In this document: positions 10,931 through 21,939 of the stretch, piece after piece
Layout: the number at the start of each line of letters is the position of its first letter
How positions within the stretch are numbered: position 1 is the first letter of the stretch
Assembly: GCA_963969495.1 (NCBI GenBank)
Contig: OZ018318.1
Span: 101,237,141-101,301,140 of the forward strand
Source: Ceratothoa steindachneri
Taxonomy: Eukaryota > Arthropoda > Malacostraca > Isopoda > Cymothoidae
DNA length: 64,000 nucleotides
Direction of reading: 5' to 3'
Made by a program: the position numbers and the translations under genes
Notes under the pieces: model-generated
The model's database searches: none
What the model was told of the DNA's origin: nothing
What the model saw: the letters and a program-made list of their open reading frames with translations, nothing else

Positions 10931-11700
10931 ATGGAGGCCCTTATTACGAGGGTCCCCTTGAGGACTATCTCGGGCCAACCACTCCCGCTAGGAGAACCGA
11001 CTTTCCGAAATGCTTTTCACAGACTGAGAGTAGTACTTGTAAAATTTATCGAGGTTCAGAGTGGTTTCATTGTCATATGCACCCAAAGCAGAGATATGGA
11101 AATGTTTCTATCCACACAGGAAACTTGTCTTTTCAAGACAATCGGCCTTGACCCCCCACCCCACCCCGTCGCAAAGGTCAGAGAAGTTATTAAATTCCGA
11201 AATCCACACCCAGGTCATCAAAGTAACACCTCCCTCTACATAAATGATACGAGAGGCCACAACAAAAGGACTCCTGTTCTTCAGTATGAGGCTCACAAGA
11301 GAAAATATTGATCAAGAAAGGTTTAATAACATACAAATGCGCTTTGCATGCTATAAACTAGAAGAACACTGATCCGCCAACTGCCACTGAAGGTTACAGA
11401 TTCGAACACTGCATAAGCGCACAAAAGTACTGCCTCAACTGCAAGGCAGAGCACAAGACTATGGCCCTGAGCTGCCCCAAACGCAAGGAAATAATAAAAA
11501 GGAAAGAAGAAGAAAGGAGGAAAGTGAAGCAAGAAAGTTATGCAAGTGCCTAAAAGAAAAGTGAGGAGATGCAACCATCGAGGGGCATTTCCATAAACAA
11601 GGATTACCAGCGATCTGAAGGCCCGCATCCTCATATGCATCACATGCAAATGTGGCAAACGCAGTCAAGCCAGGCTGCTACAATGAGGTGCTTAAATCTT
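10931..11700 (+). pseudogene. Non-LTR ORF1 (nucleocapsid-like), copy C
   Basis: The frame from the ATG at 10931 encodes a conserved ORF1 block (RVPLRTISGQPLPLGEP and QSGFIVICTQSRDMEMFLS) that aligns with copy A/B. After a break, a zinc knuckle CLNCKAEHKTMALSC lies near 11430-11480, followed by a Lys/Glu-rich tail. The frame is interrupted by several shifts and stops. Its role in the family would be binding the element RNA in a ribonucleoprotein. This copy is inactive. Confidence 0.75.
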
Positions 11701-12079
11701 TATTGAAGGCAAATAATCTTTCAGCATTAGTTATGTCCGCCGATCCTAAGTCCTCCGGAACTTTACAGGATTCAATCATTAAAAATAATACAATCACAAA
11801 CGCCTGAATAGAGGCAACAATGGAAGCGCCCTCCTCGGAAGAACTCGAAGAGAAAGAAGAAGAAAAGGAAGATTAAATCGAAGACAAAACCAGTTCAGAG
11901 AGCGATGAGGGACCATACACAAGGACAAGGGCGACTAAGAGCATATCAAAAACTCCTAGTCCAGCCTTGGTAGAGTGAGAAGTCTTGGCACACAAGAGAC
12001 ATCCACCAGGCAAAGAAAAAGAAGAAAAACAAGAGAAAACACTGGTACGTAACACAAGATTATGCAACGAAGCGCACTG

Positions 12080-14446
12080 AGGATATTGTAAATAAACACC
12101 AATGGGTGGGTAATTAAAAGGACTCTTGAAGGAAATATGTATATTCAGAGAAATTAATGCAAATGTCATTTTAATTTTGGAACACGGGATCGACACGGGT
12201 AGTGAACAAATGAAAATTTGGAATTACGATATGTTGATCACGAACTACTCACAAGAGCGGTACGACAGTGCCAGTATTGCGATCAAGAAAGGGTTCTAAT
12301 ACAAGCAAATCAGAAACCTCGAAGAATCCTATCTCGGAATAGAGGTCGAACTTGACATAGGGAAGATAGTCATAGCCACAGGATACCAGCCACCAAGGAT
12401 GGGCGTTTTACCCATGTAGTCTTTCACTGGCCTATTTGGCAGAATGACTCCCACAATCCTAATGGGGGACCTGAATGCCAGGTGTCCGAAGTCCAGCTAT
12501 AGAACTTTCAATGGGATTAGCAGGAGCCTTGATACTTTGGTGGACAGGAACATCGTCCAGAGAATTAGTCCTGATTTCCCCACCTATATTAGAGCAGAAT
12601 GTGCCACAAAACAAGGCATCTGTCTAGCCACTTGTCAATTACCGTTCAAATACTACATGGAACCAGTCCAGGTACTATGTAGTGATCATATAGGGATTCG
12701 ACTCATGATCAATAGGAACCATATACAAGTTCCAGCCGTAGAAAGAAAAACTACAAAGAACAGACTGGGCAGGCTATACACAACTCTTCAAGAACTATCA
12801 TCCTCCCACTTTGAATGAGGCAATTCTTGAAGAGATTAACGAGGCACTCGAAACCTTTAAAACCACCTAATCGACGCAGATAGAGCTTGTATCCCGAAAT
12901 CCGCGAATTGGTTCATCTCAACATATAGATGGACTGAATACATGAAGGATTTGTACCGTGAGCTAAAATTATTATATTAACCAATATCAGGAACGCATCA
13001 ATTGACACAATACAAAGAAGTAAAGAGATCAAATGACTCACCCAGTTGATCCTCGAACAACAGTGGAGAAGTTGATACGATGCGATCTAAATCATCGATC
13101 AAGATGCATCTCCAGAAGATTTTCGGCAAAAAGTCAGACATCTCAGAGGATCGACAGGAAGAGCGAAGAAAGTGGAAACTTGCAACAAAAACGGAAACAT
13201 CGAAACGGAAAAAGAAAATACGAGTATAGAAGCAATATTCCCAAGCTATTGGGAAAACATATTCAGTATAACTGAAGAGGACATAAAGTTCAAACAGGAA
13301 GTCATAGACGAGCTAAACACCCAGATCCATAGACGCAACCGCACCACCAGGTTGATAGACGGTGTAACGGAGTCACAGAGATAGGAGAAGAGCAACTACT
13401 TGGCGCACTCCGCCAGAAAACCCCAGAAAAATAGTGGCTAACAAAATTAAATCTTGAAAAGGCACCTGCCAACATCATCGAAGGAATGAAGAGAATTTTT
13501 AACGCCTATCTAAATATAGGATGCTTCTTCGATGCTTTCAAGATCGCTCAGATGATCTTCTTAGCCTAACACGGGAGGGATACAAAGAGGAAAGAGAGCT
13601 ACTACCAATTTCACTCCTGGAGTTTGGCGGGAAATGCTTTGAGAAGATCCTCAACATAAGACTGGTGTCTCACCTGGAAGAGAACTCCTCGAACAATCCG
13701 TATCGATTTGGTTTTAGGAAAAAGTGAAATACGGAGATGACGTTCAATGTCATCTCGGAAGAGCTTGCCCAAGACAAAAGGGAGGGAACTTAAGTGGACA
13801 TTGTATGTCGGGATGCATCAAAAGCACTTAATAAGGTTTGGAAAAGGGGAATGCAATTCAAGATCCTGCGATTGGGACTAAGTGAAAATTTAAGAAGAAT
13901 TCTATGTGACTATATCATGGGGCGAGCGGCATATGTCAGTATTGGGAGCCTGGATGGACTTAGGTTCATGCTTAATGTAGGCCTCCTACAGGGAAGGCGT
14001 CTGTCTCTCACTCTTTACTCGATATATACCGCAGATGTCCCAGCGCCTGGCAACCCCACTTGTCTCAATATTCAATTCACGGATGATTTCAGTCAGATAA
14101 TACAATGCCCCTTTAAGAACGCGCCTACGCAGCCTTGAATAACGGCGGCAGAAATAGAAAGATCTACGAGGTCAAATGGAAAATCAGAACGAACCAAGAG
14201 AAATTCAAGGTGATCTCCATTGGAATGAGACTACTATCAGATGCCAGGGTGGGGAATATGCGCTATTCCTACACCATGGAGTGCAATGTACTCGGTATAA
14301 AAAATAATTTATCCGGGTACAGGAATTGCGTCTCTGATCGAATTTTGAAGGCCTCGGCCGCAGTCAAAGCTCTATTCATGTTTAGAAAACTCCGAGTCCG
14401 AGAGATCAATAAAAAGAATATCTACAATGCACTTGTAAAATCTTGA
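12080..14446 (+). pseudogene. Non-LTR ORF2 (endonuclease and reverse transcriptase), copy C
   Basis: The endonuclease begins near 12080 (NVILILEHGID, then YSQERYDSASIAIK) and includes MGDLNARCPKSSY and CSDHIGIRL, so both catalytic boxes (GDLNAR and SDH) are preserved. Downstream are the linker, a finger block (13521-13727: LPISLLEFGGKCFEKILNIR), the palm (13794-14138) with YSIYTADVPAPG and QFTDDFSQII (normally FADD), and WKIRTNQEKFKVISIG (14135-14446). Stops and frameshifts lie between pieces, for example near 12298, 12418 and 14138. The copy ends abruptly at about 14441-14446, where a Penelope-like element joins it, and the rest is missing. Confidence 0.8.
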
Positions 14447-15896
14447 TTTCGTTGACCGCCTCAACCACTTGCAATTACCGGATGAAAAACTTTTGAGCTT
14501 TGATGTAAACTCTTTGTTTACCAAAGTTTCGGTTGACCAAACCATGGGCCTTCTGCGGGAAATCATGCCTAGACTTAATTTGGATCTTCCCATTTCTACG
14601 AGTAAATTTATCGATTTAGTTGAATTATGTCTCTCTGACAATGTGTTTCGAGTAAATAATGAGTTTTATAGACAAATATTTGGCCTTAGCATGAGAAATA
14701 GTTTATCTCCGATATTGGCATGTGTCTTCATGGATTATTTTGAGACTGAACTCCTTCCCACAATTTCTTCCCCTAACTTTATATGGTTAAGGTACATTGA
14801 CGATGTATTTTATGTATGGCCTAATGGCCATGATTTTGATACCTTTTTTAATAATTTGAATAATTTGCATGTCTCCATCAAATATAAATATGAATGGGAA
14901 TATGATAATAGATTACCCTTTTTAGATGCCCTCATTAATAAAGATCACCATGAATTAAAACTTGACGTGTATAGGAAACCAACCCACTCAAATGCCTATA
15001 TACATTATTTTTCGTTTCACAATAATACTGTTAAAAAATCGGTAATTTCTAACCTTTTCCTTAGAGCATACAAAATATGTCATCCTTCCTATTTAGATGA
15101 AGAAATTGTCATTATCAGGACCATTTTTTCTAATTTGTATTACCCCGATTGGTTCATATCGTCTGCCCATTTTGCAGCTAGGAAAACATTCTATGGTAAT
15201 AAGCCTTCCCGCACTAATGACTTCAACAAATGTATAACATTGCCATTTAATAATAAATTAAATAGTTTAAAGGACATATTTGGAAAAGCGGGTATTAATC
15301 TAGCCTTTAAATATAATAATTCCTTAAGCCAATTGATGATGGCCAGGAAACCCAAAGAACATCATAACATAGGAGTATATGCAGTACCATGCAACGATTG
15401 CCATAAAGTTTATATAGGGAAAACGGGGAGAAATCTAGACAAGAGATTGTTTGAACACAAAAGAGATATTAGAGTGGGCAGCGAAAGTAGTGGAATATTT
15501 TGCCATGTTAGAGACAAGAATCATACGATCGATTTCAATGGAAGTAAAATGTTATTTAAATCGGCTAACTATGTTAAGAGAAGAATCGTAGAATCTAGCT
15601 TGATATCGTCAGTTCCTAATTTAAATCTATCTGAGGGTCAATTTTCTTTTAATCCTGTAATAAGATCGAAAATAAACAAAATAGTAAAATTCCAGCCCCC
15701 CCCCCCCAGATTAGCCACAATCAGGGGATGGGGGAAAAAAGAGGGGATCTTGTGTTATGCTTATATGCATTTCTCTTATATTTTCTGCCCAGTGTCAGTT
15801 GAAAAAGGGTGTGAGATACACCGAAACTGTTCTGAATTAAATTGTCTTCGGAGAATGTGGTTTAATTCCTCATCTTTTCTTGCGATATTGCATTAA
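14441..15896 (+). CDS. Penelope-like reverse transcriptase with GIY-YIG endonuclease, 5' truncated
   Basis: One open frame of about 475 codons. There is no genuine start: the frame is already open at 14442 (DFVDRLNHL), so the element is 5' truncated at its junction with non-LTR copy C. From the N-terminus: finger block LLSFDVNSLFTKVSVDQT, FGLSMRNSLSPILACVFMDY, catalytic box YIDDVF, and VYRKPTHSNAYIHYF, all typical of Penelope-like reverse transcriptases. The C-terminus has a GIY-YIG nuclease (GVYAVPCNDCHK, VYIGKTGRNLDKRLFEHKRD), with Arg and His near the expected active-site positions. Such proteins nick DNA and copy the element RNA into it. The conserved protein ends near 15690 at a C run (15699-15708); the later codons are probably read-through. 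The lack of stops suggests a fairly young insertion. Confidence 0.9.
15797..15832 (+). ncRNA. Hammerhead-like ribozyme relic in the PLE 3' region
   Basis: The segment reads TTGAAAA, then a perfect 5-bp stem GGTGT/ACACC with loop GAGAT, then GAAAC. In hammerhead ribozymes the core is CUGANGA, stem II, GAAA. The GAAA side and stem II are intact, but the CUGANGA side has decayed and extra bases precede the stem. Hammerhead motifs are known from the terminal repeats of Penelope-like elements, and similar cores occur elsewhere in this window. Probably inactive. Confidence 0.4.
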
Positions 15897-15900
15897 TTTT

Positions 15901-15903
<3 letters not shown>

Positions 15904-15976
<73 letters not shown>
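15904..15976. repeat. (TA)n microsatellite
   Basis: A pure (TA)n tract between the PLE 3' region and the foldback element. Confidence 0.95.
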
Positions 15977-15980
<4 letters not shown>

Positions 15981-16180
15981 AGAAACTCACAACTTACACG
16001 TGAGTCAAAATTATGATAAATAACACCCACAAGAAAAATGGAAAAACGATTCCGAGCGCTTGCGTCTTTATTCTAAAAGACCTCTTCAAAGACCCTTCAT
16101 CCCATGAAGAGGTCTTTTAGAATAAAGACGAAAGCGCTCGGAATCGTTTTTCCATTTTCCTTGTGGGTGTTATTTATCAC

Positions 16181-16182
<2 letters not shown>
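15977..16182. mobile_element. Foldback element related to PLE terminal repeats
   Basis: Two arms of about 75 bp (16014-16087 and 16105-16179) are near-perfect inverted copies around a 17-bp spacer. Each arm carries CGATTCCGAGCGCTT and a GTCTTT...AAAGAC hairpin; read outward from the centre, the hairpin is preceded by TGAAGAG and followed by GAAAGC (right arm) or GCAAGC (left arm). This resembles a hammerhead core in inverted duplicate. A deleted relative lies at 49114-49262. The element is embedded between (TA)n tracts, has no protein, and is most likely a head-to-head pair of PLE pseudo-LTRs. Confidence 0.65.

Positions 16183-16233
<51 letters not shown>
16183..16233. repeat. (TA)n microsatellite
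   Basis: A (TA)n tract directly following the foldback element. Confidence 0.95.
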
Positions 16234-16236
<3 letters not shown>

Positions 16237-16469
16237 TGTCATACTAGTTTATTTATAATTAAATATTTTCCATCTCTCATCATATAATTCTATATTAAAT
16301 TGTGACACTGAACGAAATTCATCGTAAAGTGTGACATCACTAATTGTGGTGACTTCATATAGACTAACATTGATTTCTATCAAATATATCTAATCATTTT
16401 TTCGAAATATCTGATGGTCAGAATATTTCGTAATTTAAATATAATTTTGATTGAAAATAAATTAATTGA

Positions 16470-16660
16470 AGCTACCGAGCCCCAGTGGATAGTTTTTTAG
16501 TCGCGTGCGCGCGACTCTATCGGTTACCATGTCGGTCCTAAGGTCGGTCGGTCGAATGGTTACCATTGTCAAAGTCCTCTCAAAGGTTAGACCGGGAATA
16601 ATTAAAAGAAAACTAACTATGGGTCGGATTGCCCCACTTGTCAACAGTTTTGAAGGTCAT
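16470..16660 (+). repeat. Possible tRNA-derived SINE head
   Basis: GAGCCCCAGTGGATAG near 16479 resembles a polymerase III A box (TRGYNNARNNGG-like), and GGTCGGTCGAATGG near 16545 resembles a B box (GGTTCGANNCC). Their spacing, about 65 bp, is longer than in a tRNA, and the hairpin GTCGCGTGCGCGCGAC lies between them. No acceptor stem pairs convincingly, so this is not a functional tRNA. It could be chance. Confidence 0.25.
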
Positions 16661-17404
16661 AGGGTCATAGGGTCATAAGTCATAATAATTGAGAGCACAC
16701 GACTTAGGTCTGTTGACCTTGTTTTATTTAAAGCGAAAACCAAGGAGTGAATTTTCTGTGGAAAGTCTGTAAGGGTAGAGATGAATGTTGAGGAAGATAA
16801 AATCTTAGGAAGATACCTTACTGGCGTTTGGGCCAGGGGACAAGCAATCCTTAAGATGTCAACTGCACCATGGTTGGCTTTGCTCTATCTGTCAACCCCT
16901 CTCAGGGGGCCTTGAGAATACCCACACCTGTGTACTCGGGTTCTAGACGCCCCATGGCTGGTGGCAATACACATAACTGCCCCCGCCCCTTTATTCACCC
17001 AAGATGACCTCCTGGTGTCGTCGGCCTAGAGGAATTATCATTCTGATCTTTATGTGCTTTCCTTATCCAGTTGGGGATAGGCCCAAATGAAAGGGACGGA
17101 TGGCGTTGAGAAAACTAATAAATGTCTAAAAGTGAAATTGATTTATTATAAAAACATGTCAGAACATGATTTTTTCAATCCTACAAAATAACTCTTATTA
17201 AACTCAACTCCTAATTTGAATAACAATCCACACCTGCATCCGCTGCCCTTAAGGACCCCAACTCCCTAATCTGAACGCATAATAAAGAAGAAGAAGAATC
17301 CTTCCACACTCAGCCCCTGTTCCGTCGGATTTGATCACCGTCAAATTCCAATGAACTTGCGATCCAGCGCGCACGCGTCCGAAACCAGCCATCTCACCTA
17401 CGCC
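16661..17404. other. No recognisable gene
   Basis: Mixed-composition DNA with no frame resembling a known family and no clear element ends. Confidence 0.5.
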
Positions 17405-17935
17405 TACTTGGCTATGAACCTAAGAACGGGAGTATGAACATACGAACAGGGTCATGAGCGTACGAACTGGGGTATGAAACTACGAACTAGAGTATAACCT
17501 TACGAACTGGGGTATGAACCTACGAACTGGGATATGATTCTAAGAACAGAATCTAAACCTACGAACGCGGATATGAACCTACGAAGTTGGGTATGAAACT
17601 AAGAACATGGTATGAACCTAAAAACTAGGGTATGAACCTACGAACTTGGGTATGAACCTAAGAGCTTGGGTATGAACCTCCAAACATGGTATAAACCTAC
17701 GAACTGGAGTATGAAACCACGACCGTGGTATGAACCTACAAACGCAGATATGAACCTGAGAATAAGGGCATGTGCCTACGAACGGGGTATAAACCTACGA
17801 ATGTGAGTATGAAACTAAAAACGGGGTATGAGCTTACGAACGGGGGTATGAACCAACGAACGAAGTTGTGAATCTACGAGCGAAGTTAGGAACCTAAGAA
17901 CAAATTTAGGAACCTACAAACGGAGAAGGTAGGAA
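17405..17935. repeat. 20-21-bp minisatellite, about 25 copies
   Basis: A degenerate unit close to CCTACGAACTGGGGTATGAA repeats throughout. Copies differ by substitutions and one- or two-base length changes, indicating an old array. No frame spans it. The following 17936-18450 shows short CTACATAACCCCAAAC-type repeats and otherwise nothing recognisable. Confidence 0.85.
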
Positions 17936-18559
17936 ACTTGGCAACGCCGACTCGCTACAACACCTTCACAAACTGGCTACAGCGAGGTAGATACTAACAA
18001 AACTCCAAACCTACTACATAACCCTAAACCTACTTACCTCAAACTTACATAACCCCAAACCTACTACATTTCGAAGCCCCCCCTCCCAAATTAAATTAAA
18101 ATCTGGCCGCTACGCCGAGTTGACCTTGGGCTGTCGACCGAACCCTTACGAACCGATATTATGACACCCCATTTAACGCACGAATGGCTACTCCCTTCGA
18201 TCGATTGGCAGATAACGCGAGTCCTGCACGTAATTCCCTTGTGGCTGCATCGTTCCGTAGAGCAATCTTGATGGGGGCCCGCAAGGACTATAATTTTCCT
18301 CGTTCGGGGAACTTTTAGGGACTCTCTTAAGAGCCAGTTAGGAAAATGATGCAGATAGATTGCTCACGCTCAAAACTCAAGGGTCATCTGTTGGTATTAA
18401 ACCCTCCCGAGACCTTTTAGAATGGGGATTCCGGGGCTAATAGAAGGTATTATTGTACGGGGTTGGAGATTCGTCTATTTTGCAGGACGGGGTATGTTTT
18501 GCTGTCTGGTTTGATTTTACTGGGAGTGTCTTTATTTTGGTATATGTCTTGGTTCTTGA

Positions 18560-18985
18560 ATCTGTCTGTCTTTATCTCTGTTATTTACCGGCTGTGTTTG
18601 TCTACTTGTGCCTGTGTTTTTGTTTGTCTATATCTGTGTGTTTTTGTTTCTCTCTTGTTGATCTTTGTTTTTGTCTGTCTGCATGTATGTGCTTCTGTTT
18701 CGGTCTCTGTCTGACTGTCTCTGGTTGTCTTCGGCTGTTTGTCTCTCTGTGTCTGTTTTCTTCTCTCTGTCTGTCAACTTGTATATTTCCTCCACCTCTG
18801 TTTTGTCTCTTTGTATATATCTGTTTTCATTGTTTGTTTGTTTGTTTGTTTGGCTCTGTTTATGCCTGCCTTTGTTTTTGCTTCTGTTTTTGTCTGCCTG
18901 TGTTCTTGCCGATTTCTGTCTGTCTGCCTGTATTTTTTTGCCCGTTTGTTTTGGATGTCTGTATGTTTTTTGTTTTTTCTTTCTT

Positions 18986-19036
<51 letters not shown>
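18560..19036. repeat. TGTC/TTTG-rich tract ending in (TC)n
   Basis: A pyrimidine/GT-rich region of TCTGTC, TTTG and TGCCTG words followed by pure (TC)n at 18988-19036. All three forward frames are open here and give Cys/Leu/Ser/Val-rich translations, which are compositional artefacts. Confidence 0.85.
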
Positions 19037-19040
<4 letters not shown>

Positions 19041-19999
19041 CTGCTATTTTAACTGTGAGTCATTTTCCCTATTCATGCCTGCCCCCCCCTCCCTTTACTA
19101 TCCACCTCTCGCCCTTTATGGAAACCTGCATTCATAGAGACCAATCCGGTAGAGATACGCATCCTTAAGGTCACTTGTAACCTAGTAGAGTACTATGAAC
19201 CATCTACACTGATTTTCAACCCCCCTAACTTTACCACTTGCTGTGCAAACATTTTTGCACTGGATGATTTTCGCTTCTTATTTTTAGGTAAATGCAACCG
19301 GAAATACAACTCCGGGTGACTTAGGTGTTATACCAGTTTTCTGGTATATTTTGGTTGTTGATTTCTATAATGACATTAATTTGTCTCCATTAGCAATGGT
19401 CATCAAGATATAACGGTAATACTTCAGTTTAGGGGCGCACGATAAGGGGCGCTATTTCGGTGCTAATTTAGGCCTTATTACGTCAGACGTAGCCTAATAT
19501 GGATTTAGCCAATCACGGCGTTTGATTTGTTTTTATTTTTTTCTGGCCTTTAGTCTTTATTATTTAGTAAATGCCTGCACTTCTATTCAGTTATATTATT
19601 TAGTATTTTTTTATGTTTCGTTTACCTATTTCATTGGGACACAAAAGTGTCATCGTTGCATTGTCTAAGTGTGACAATAAACCCAATGACTTCCCCGTCT
19701 TTTAATTCGCACTTAATTCACACATTGGCAACTCTGGATACAAGTTTTTATAAGAGCACCGCTTTCGCTTTTCCCGCCAAAACCCATTTTCGTAACGTTT
19801 TTAATTCGGTTATGAGTTTTTTACGTATTTACATTTTAATCTTTAATATGACTTTTCATAATTTATCGGTAAATTTAATAGACATTTGTTGAAATTAGAG
19901 CCTCATTTTGAAAGCAATGCGTTGCGACAGGTACAGTTTGATTATAATATCCCAAGATATTTCAAGCATCTTAGATCACGCGTTTTGGGGGGATTAATT

Positions 20000-20004
<5 letters not shown>
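19037..20004. other. No recognisable gene
   Basis: Near 19480-19530 a TTACGTCAGACGTAG word and AGCCAATCACGGCG (a CCAAT-like motif) occur close together, but with no TATA box or downstream gene I do not call a promoter. Confidence 0.4.

Positions 20005-20098
<94 letters not shown>
20005..20098. repeat. (TA)n(TG)n microsatellite
   Basis: A compound dinucleotide tract at the left end of the second PLE. A mirror-image (CA)n(TA)n tract sits at the right end (21870-21936), so the microsatellite belongs to the element's inverted ends. Confidence 0.9.
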
Positions 20099-20148
20099 AA
20101 TGGGTGGAGGAAATAAAAAACCGGAAAACACTATGGAGTTCTTTATTA

Positions 20149-20173
20149 ACGTTTCGCCTATTGGCTTCTTCAG
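20149..20173 (-). ncRNA. Hammerhead-like core, left PLE end
   Basis: On the minus strand: CTGAAGA, one A, stem GCC/GGC with loop AATA, then GAAACG. All bases of the CUGANGA and GAAA boxes are present. One extra A before stem II departs from the textbook hammerhead. ACGT after GAAA could form the very short helix III seen in PLE hammerheads. Confidence 0.5.
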
Positions 20174-20227
20174 AATAGAACTGTAGCAGAAAGGGGGGAT
20201 CGCTCCCTATATACATGTCAGATTTCA

Positions 20228-21420
20228 TCACGGATCACCGCTGCTCGTCCTCCCTCGGCTTCTCTGGTTGATTTTTTCGGACCTTGACCTTTCTGCTTCG
20301 TTTTTAATGAGCAGCATTGCCCCATTGGCCAGCCGAAAGAATTCGTCCCAGTGATTGGTTGATCTGTGAGAGATAATATGTGCGGCTTCAATTATCCTTC
20401 TCTCTCTTTTTGCTAAACCCATGTGAATTATTTTAATCCCACCCCAATTAGGCAAATGGCCGAATTCATCGACATGTACTACCATGGCGTTTGATGTCCT
20501 ATGTGCTCTAATGCTCGTTGACCCTATTCCTAATGTCTCTACCTGATTCATCCTAGTAACTGCAGTCGCATTCGTCACAGGGTATTAGATAAATAATACC
20601 CTTATCCATTTTTGCCGTCGAACTTTTGCGCGTTACTAACTCTTTAATTCTAGTCCTCGCGGAGTTGGCTACCAAAATACCAACTTTCGTGAGAGACCTA
20701 ATCAATGTCCTTGCCGCCATAGAGTACAGAGCAGACAGGTACCTAACCCCTTATAATCCCTTCGTAGTGAGCTCATTACCTTAGACCGCCTCTGTGAGCC
20801 TAACCGTTTTACCCCTCTTCGCTATTTTTATGGCTTTATGCAGGAATTTTATCAAAAGGCCCTCTGGATATTTTAGGCCCATGAAAGCTTTCTTGATGTA
20901 TTCAAATTTATCGTTTAAAAAGTTTTCGCTACAAATGCGAATAGCCCTTAAATAAAACCCAATGACTTCCCCGTCTTCGTTTTTTTAATGTGTCCAGAAA
21001 GAAAATGAATGAAATCGTCCTTATTCATGGGCTTTCTGTACACTGAGAACTCTGCCCTACCACCTTTCCTATGGATCAACGTGTCCATGAAAGGAATTTT
21101 ATGGTTTTCTTCCTCTTCCACGGGAAATTGTATATCCTCATCCATCTCGTTCAACCACTCCAACTTCTCGTTTATATTGGTATTTGCTGGAAGTATGGCC
21201 AGGACATCCTCTACGTATCTTCACCAAAGGGAATCCCTCCCCATGACCCTCCTTAATTTTTACGTCTCTAAAACCTCCATGAACAAGCATGCCATAACGG
21301 CACTAAGAGGCGATCCAATGCTGCCTATATTCATCTCTCTCGAAGGCGAAAGCACCAAACCTTACACATAAAGATACTAACTTGATTTAGTCCCTCTTAT
21401 TAATGGGTAGATCAGAGTAA
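20228..21420 (-). pseudogene. PLE reverse transcriptase and GIY-YIG endonuclease remnant
   Basis: Read on the minus strand from 21420: KKLVSFDVKALFTTVPVDDA, then ACLFMEVLE, the palm box RYVEDVLAIL (normally YVDD, so a catalytic Asp is Glu here), IPFMDTLIHRKGGR and VYRKPMNKDDFIHFLSGH. After stops, IIYLIPCDECDCSY and SGRDIRNRVNEH near 20600-20540 mark the GIY-YIG nuclease, and AKRERRIIEAAHI its C-terminal part. At least five stops or shifts interrupt the reading. The N-terminal region is missing. This copy belongs to a different PLE subfamily from the one at 14441: the catalytic surroundings and the nuclease differ widely. Confidence 0.75.
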
Positions 21421-21772
21421 TTCATGTTAGCTACGGATTTCTTCGCTGTTTCCAAAGCGTCATCTACCGGGACAGTAGTGAATAACGCTTTTACATCAAA
21501 ACTAACTAGTTTCTTTCCCTCGCTATTCACCCCACATAATCTATCTTTTAAATCGGCTCAATTCTATAAATGAGCTACACTGATCTTGCCCACGCTTGGG
21601 ATAATGGCTTGGTTAATACCTTAGGAATCCTATTGGGAGCACTCCCCACCCCCGAGGTGATCGGTCTAAGTGGGATGCCTTGCTTGTGGGTTTTTGGAAT
21701 CCCCCTCATACGTGACATCTGACACGTATATAGAGAGCAACCCCCCCCCCTCCTTTCTCCTACAGTTATATT

Positions 21773-21797
21773 CTGAAGAAACCAATAGGCGAAACGT
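21773..21797 (+). ncRNA. Hammerhead-like core, right PLE end
   Basis: CTGAAGA, two As, a short CC/GG stem with loop AATA, then GAAACG. It is the inverted counterpart of the core at 20149-20173, with one stem pair lost by a G to A change. Confidence 0.45.
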
Positions 21798-21869
21798 TAA
21801 TAAAGAACTCCAGAGTGTTTTCCAGTTTTTTACTTCCTCGACCCATTCTCACCTATACCTCGTGAAATC

Positions 21870-21880
21870 CAACACACACG

Positions 21881-21936
<56 letters not shown>
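21870..21936. repeat. (CA)n(TA)n microsatellite
   Basis: A compound tract at the right end of the PLE, mirror image of 20005-20098. Confidence 0.9.

Positions 21937-21939
<3 letters not shown>

Larger units (their letters stand above)
20099..21869 (-). mobile_element. Degenerate Penelope-like element with inverted terminal repeats
   Basis: Ends of about 150 bp (20099-20225 and 21715-21850) are inverted copies. Shared blocks are CCAATAGGCGAAACG, TTAATAAAGAACTCC and GTGTTTTCC, plus the CA-rich edge. The body on the minus strand encodes a reverse transcriptase and GIY-YIG remnant. Penelope-like elements are known for pseudo-LTRs that may be direct or inverted. A third copy of the end, from the same family, lies at 27055-27175. 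Confidence 0.8.

Noticed and set aside
18453..19168. Cys/Leu/Val-rich frames resembling a multi-pass membrane protein
   Set aside because: Four overlapping forward frames are open in TGTC/TTTG low-complexity DNA; no conserved motif.
19480..19530. A promoter with CRE-like and CCAAT-like words
   Set aside because: No TATA box, initiator or downstream coding region is visible; such words occur by chance.
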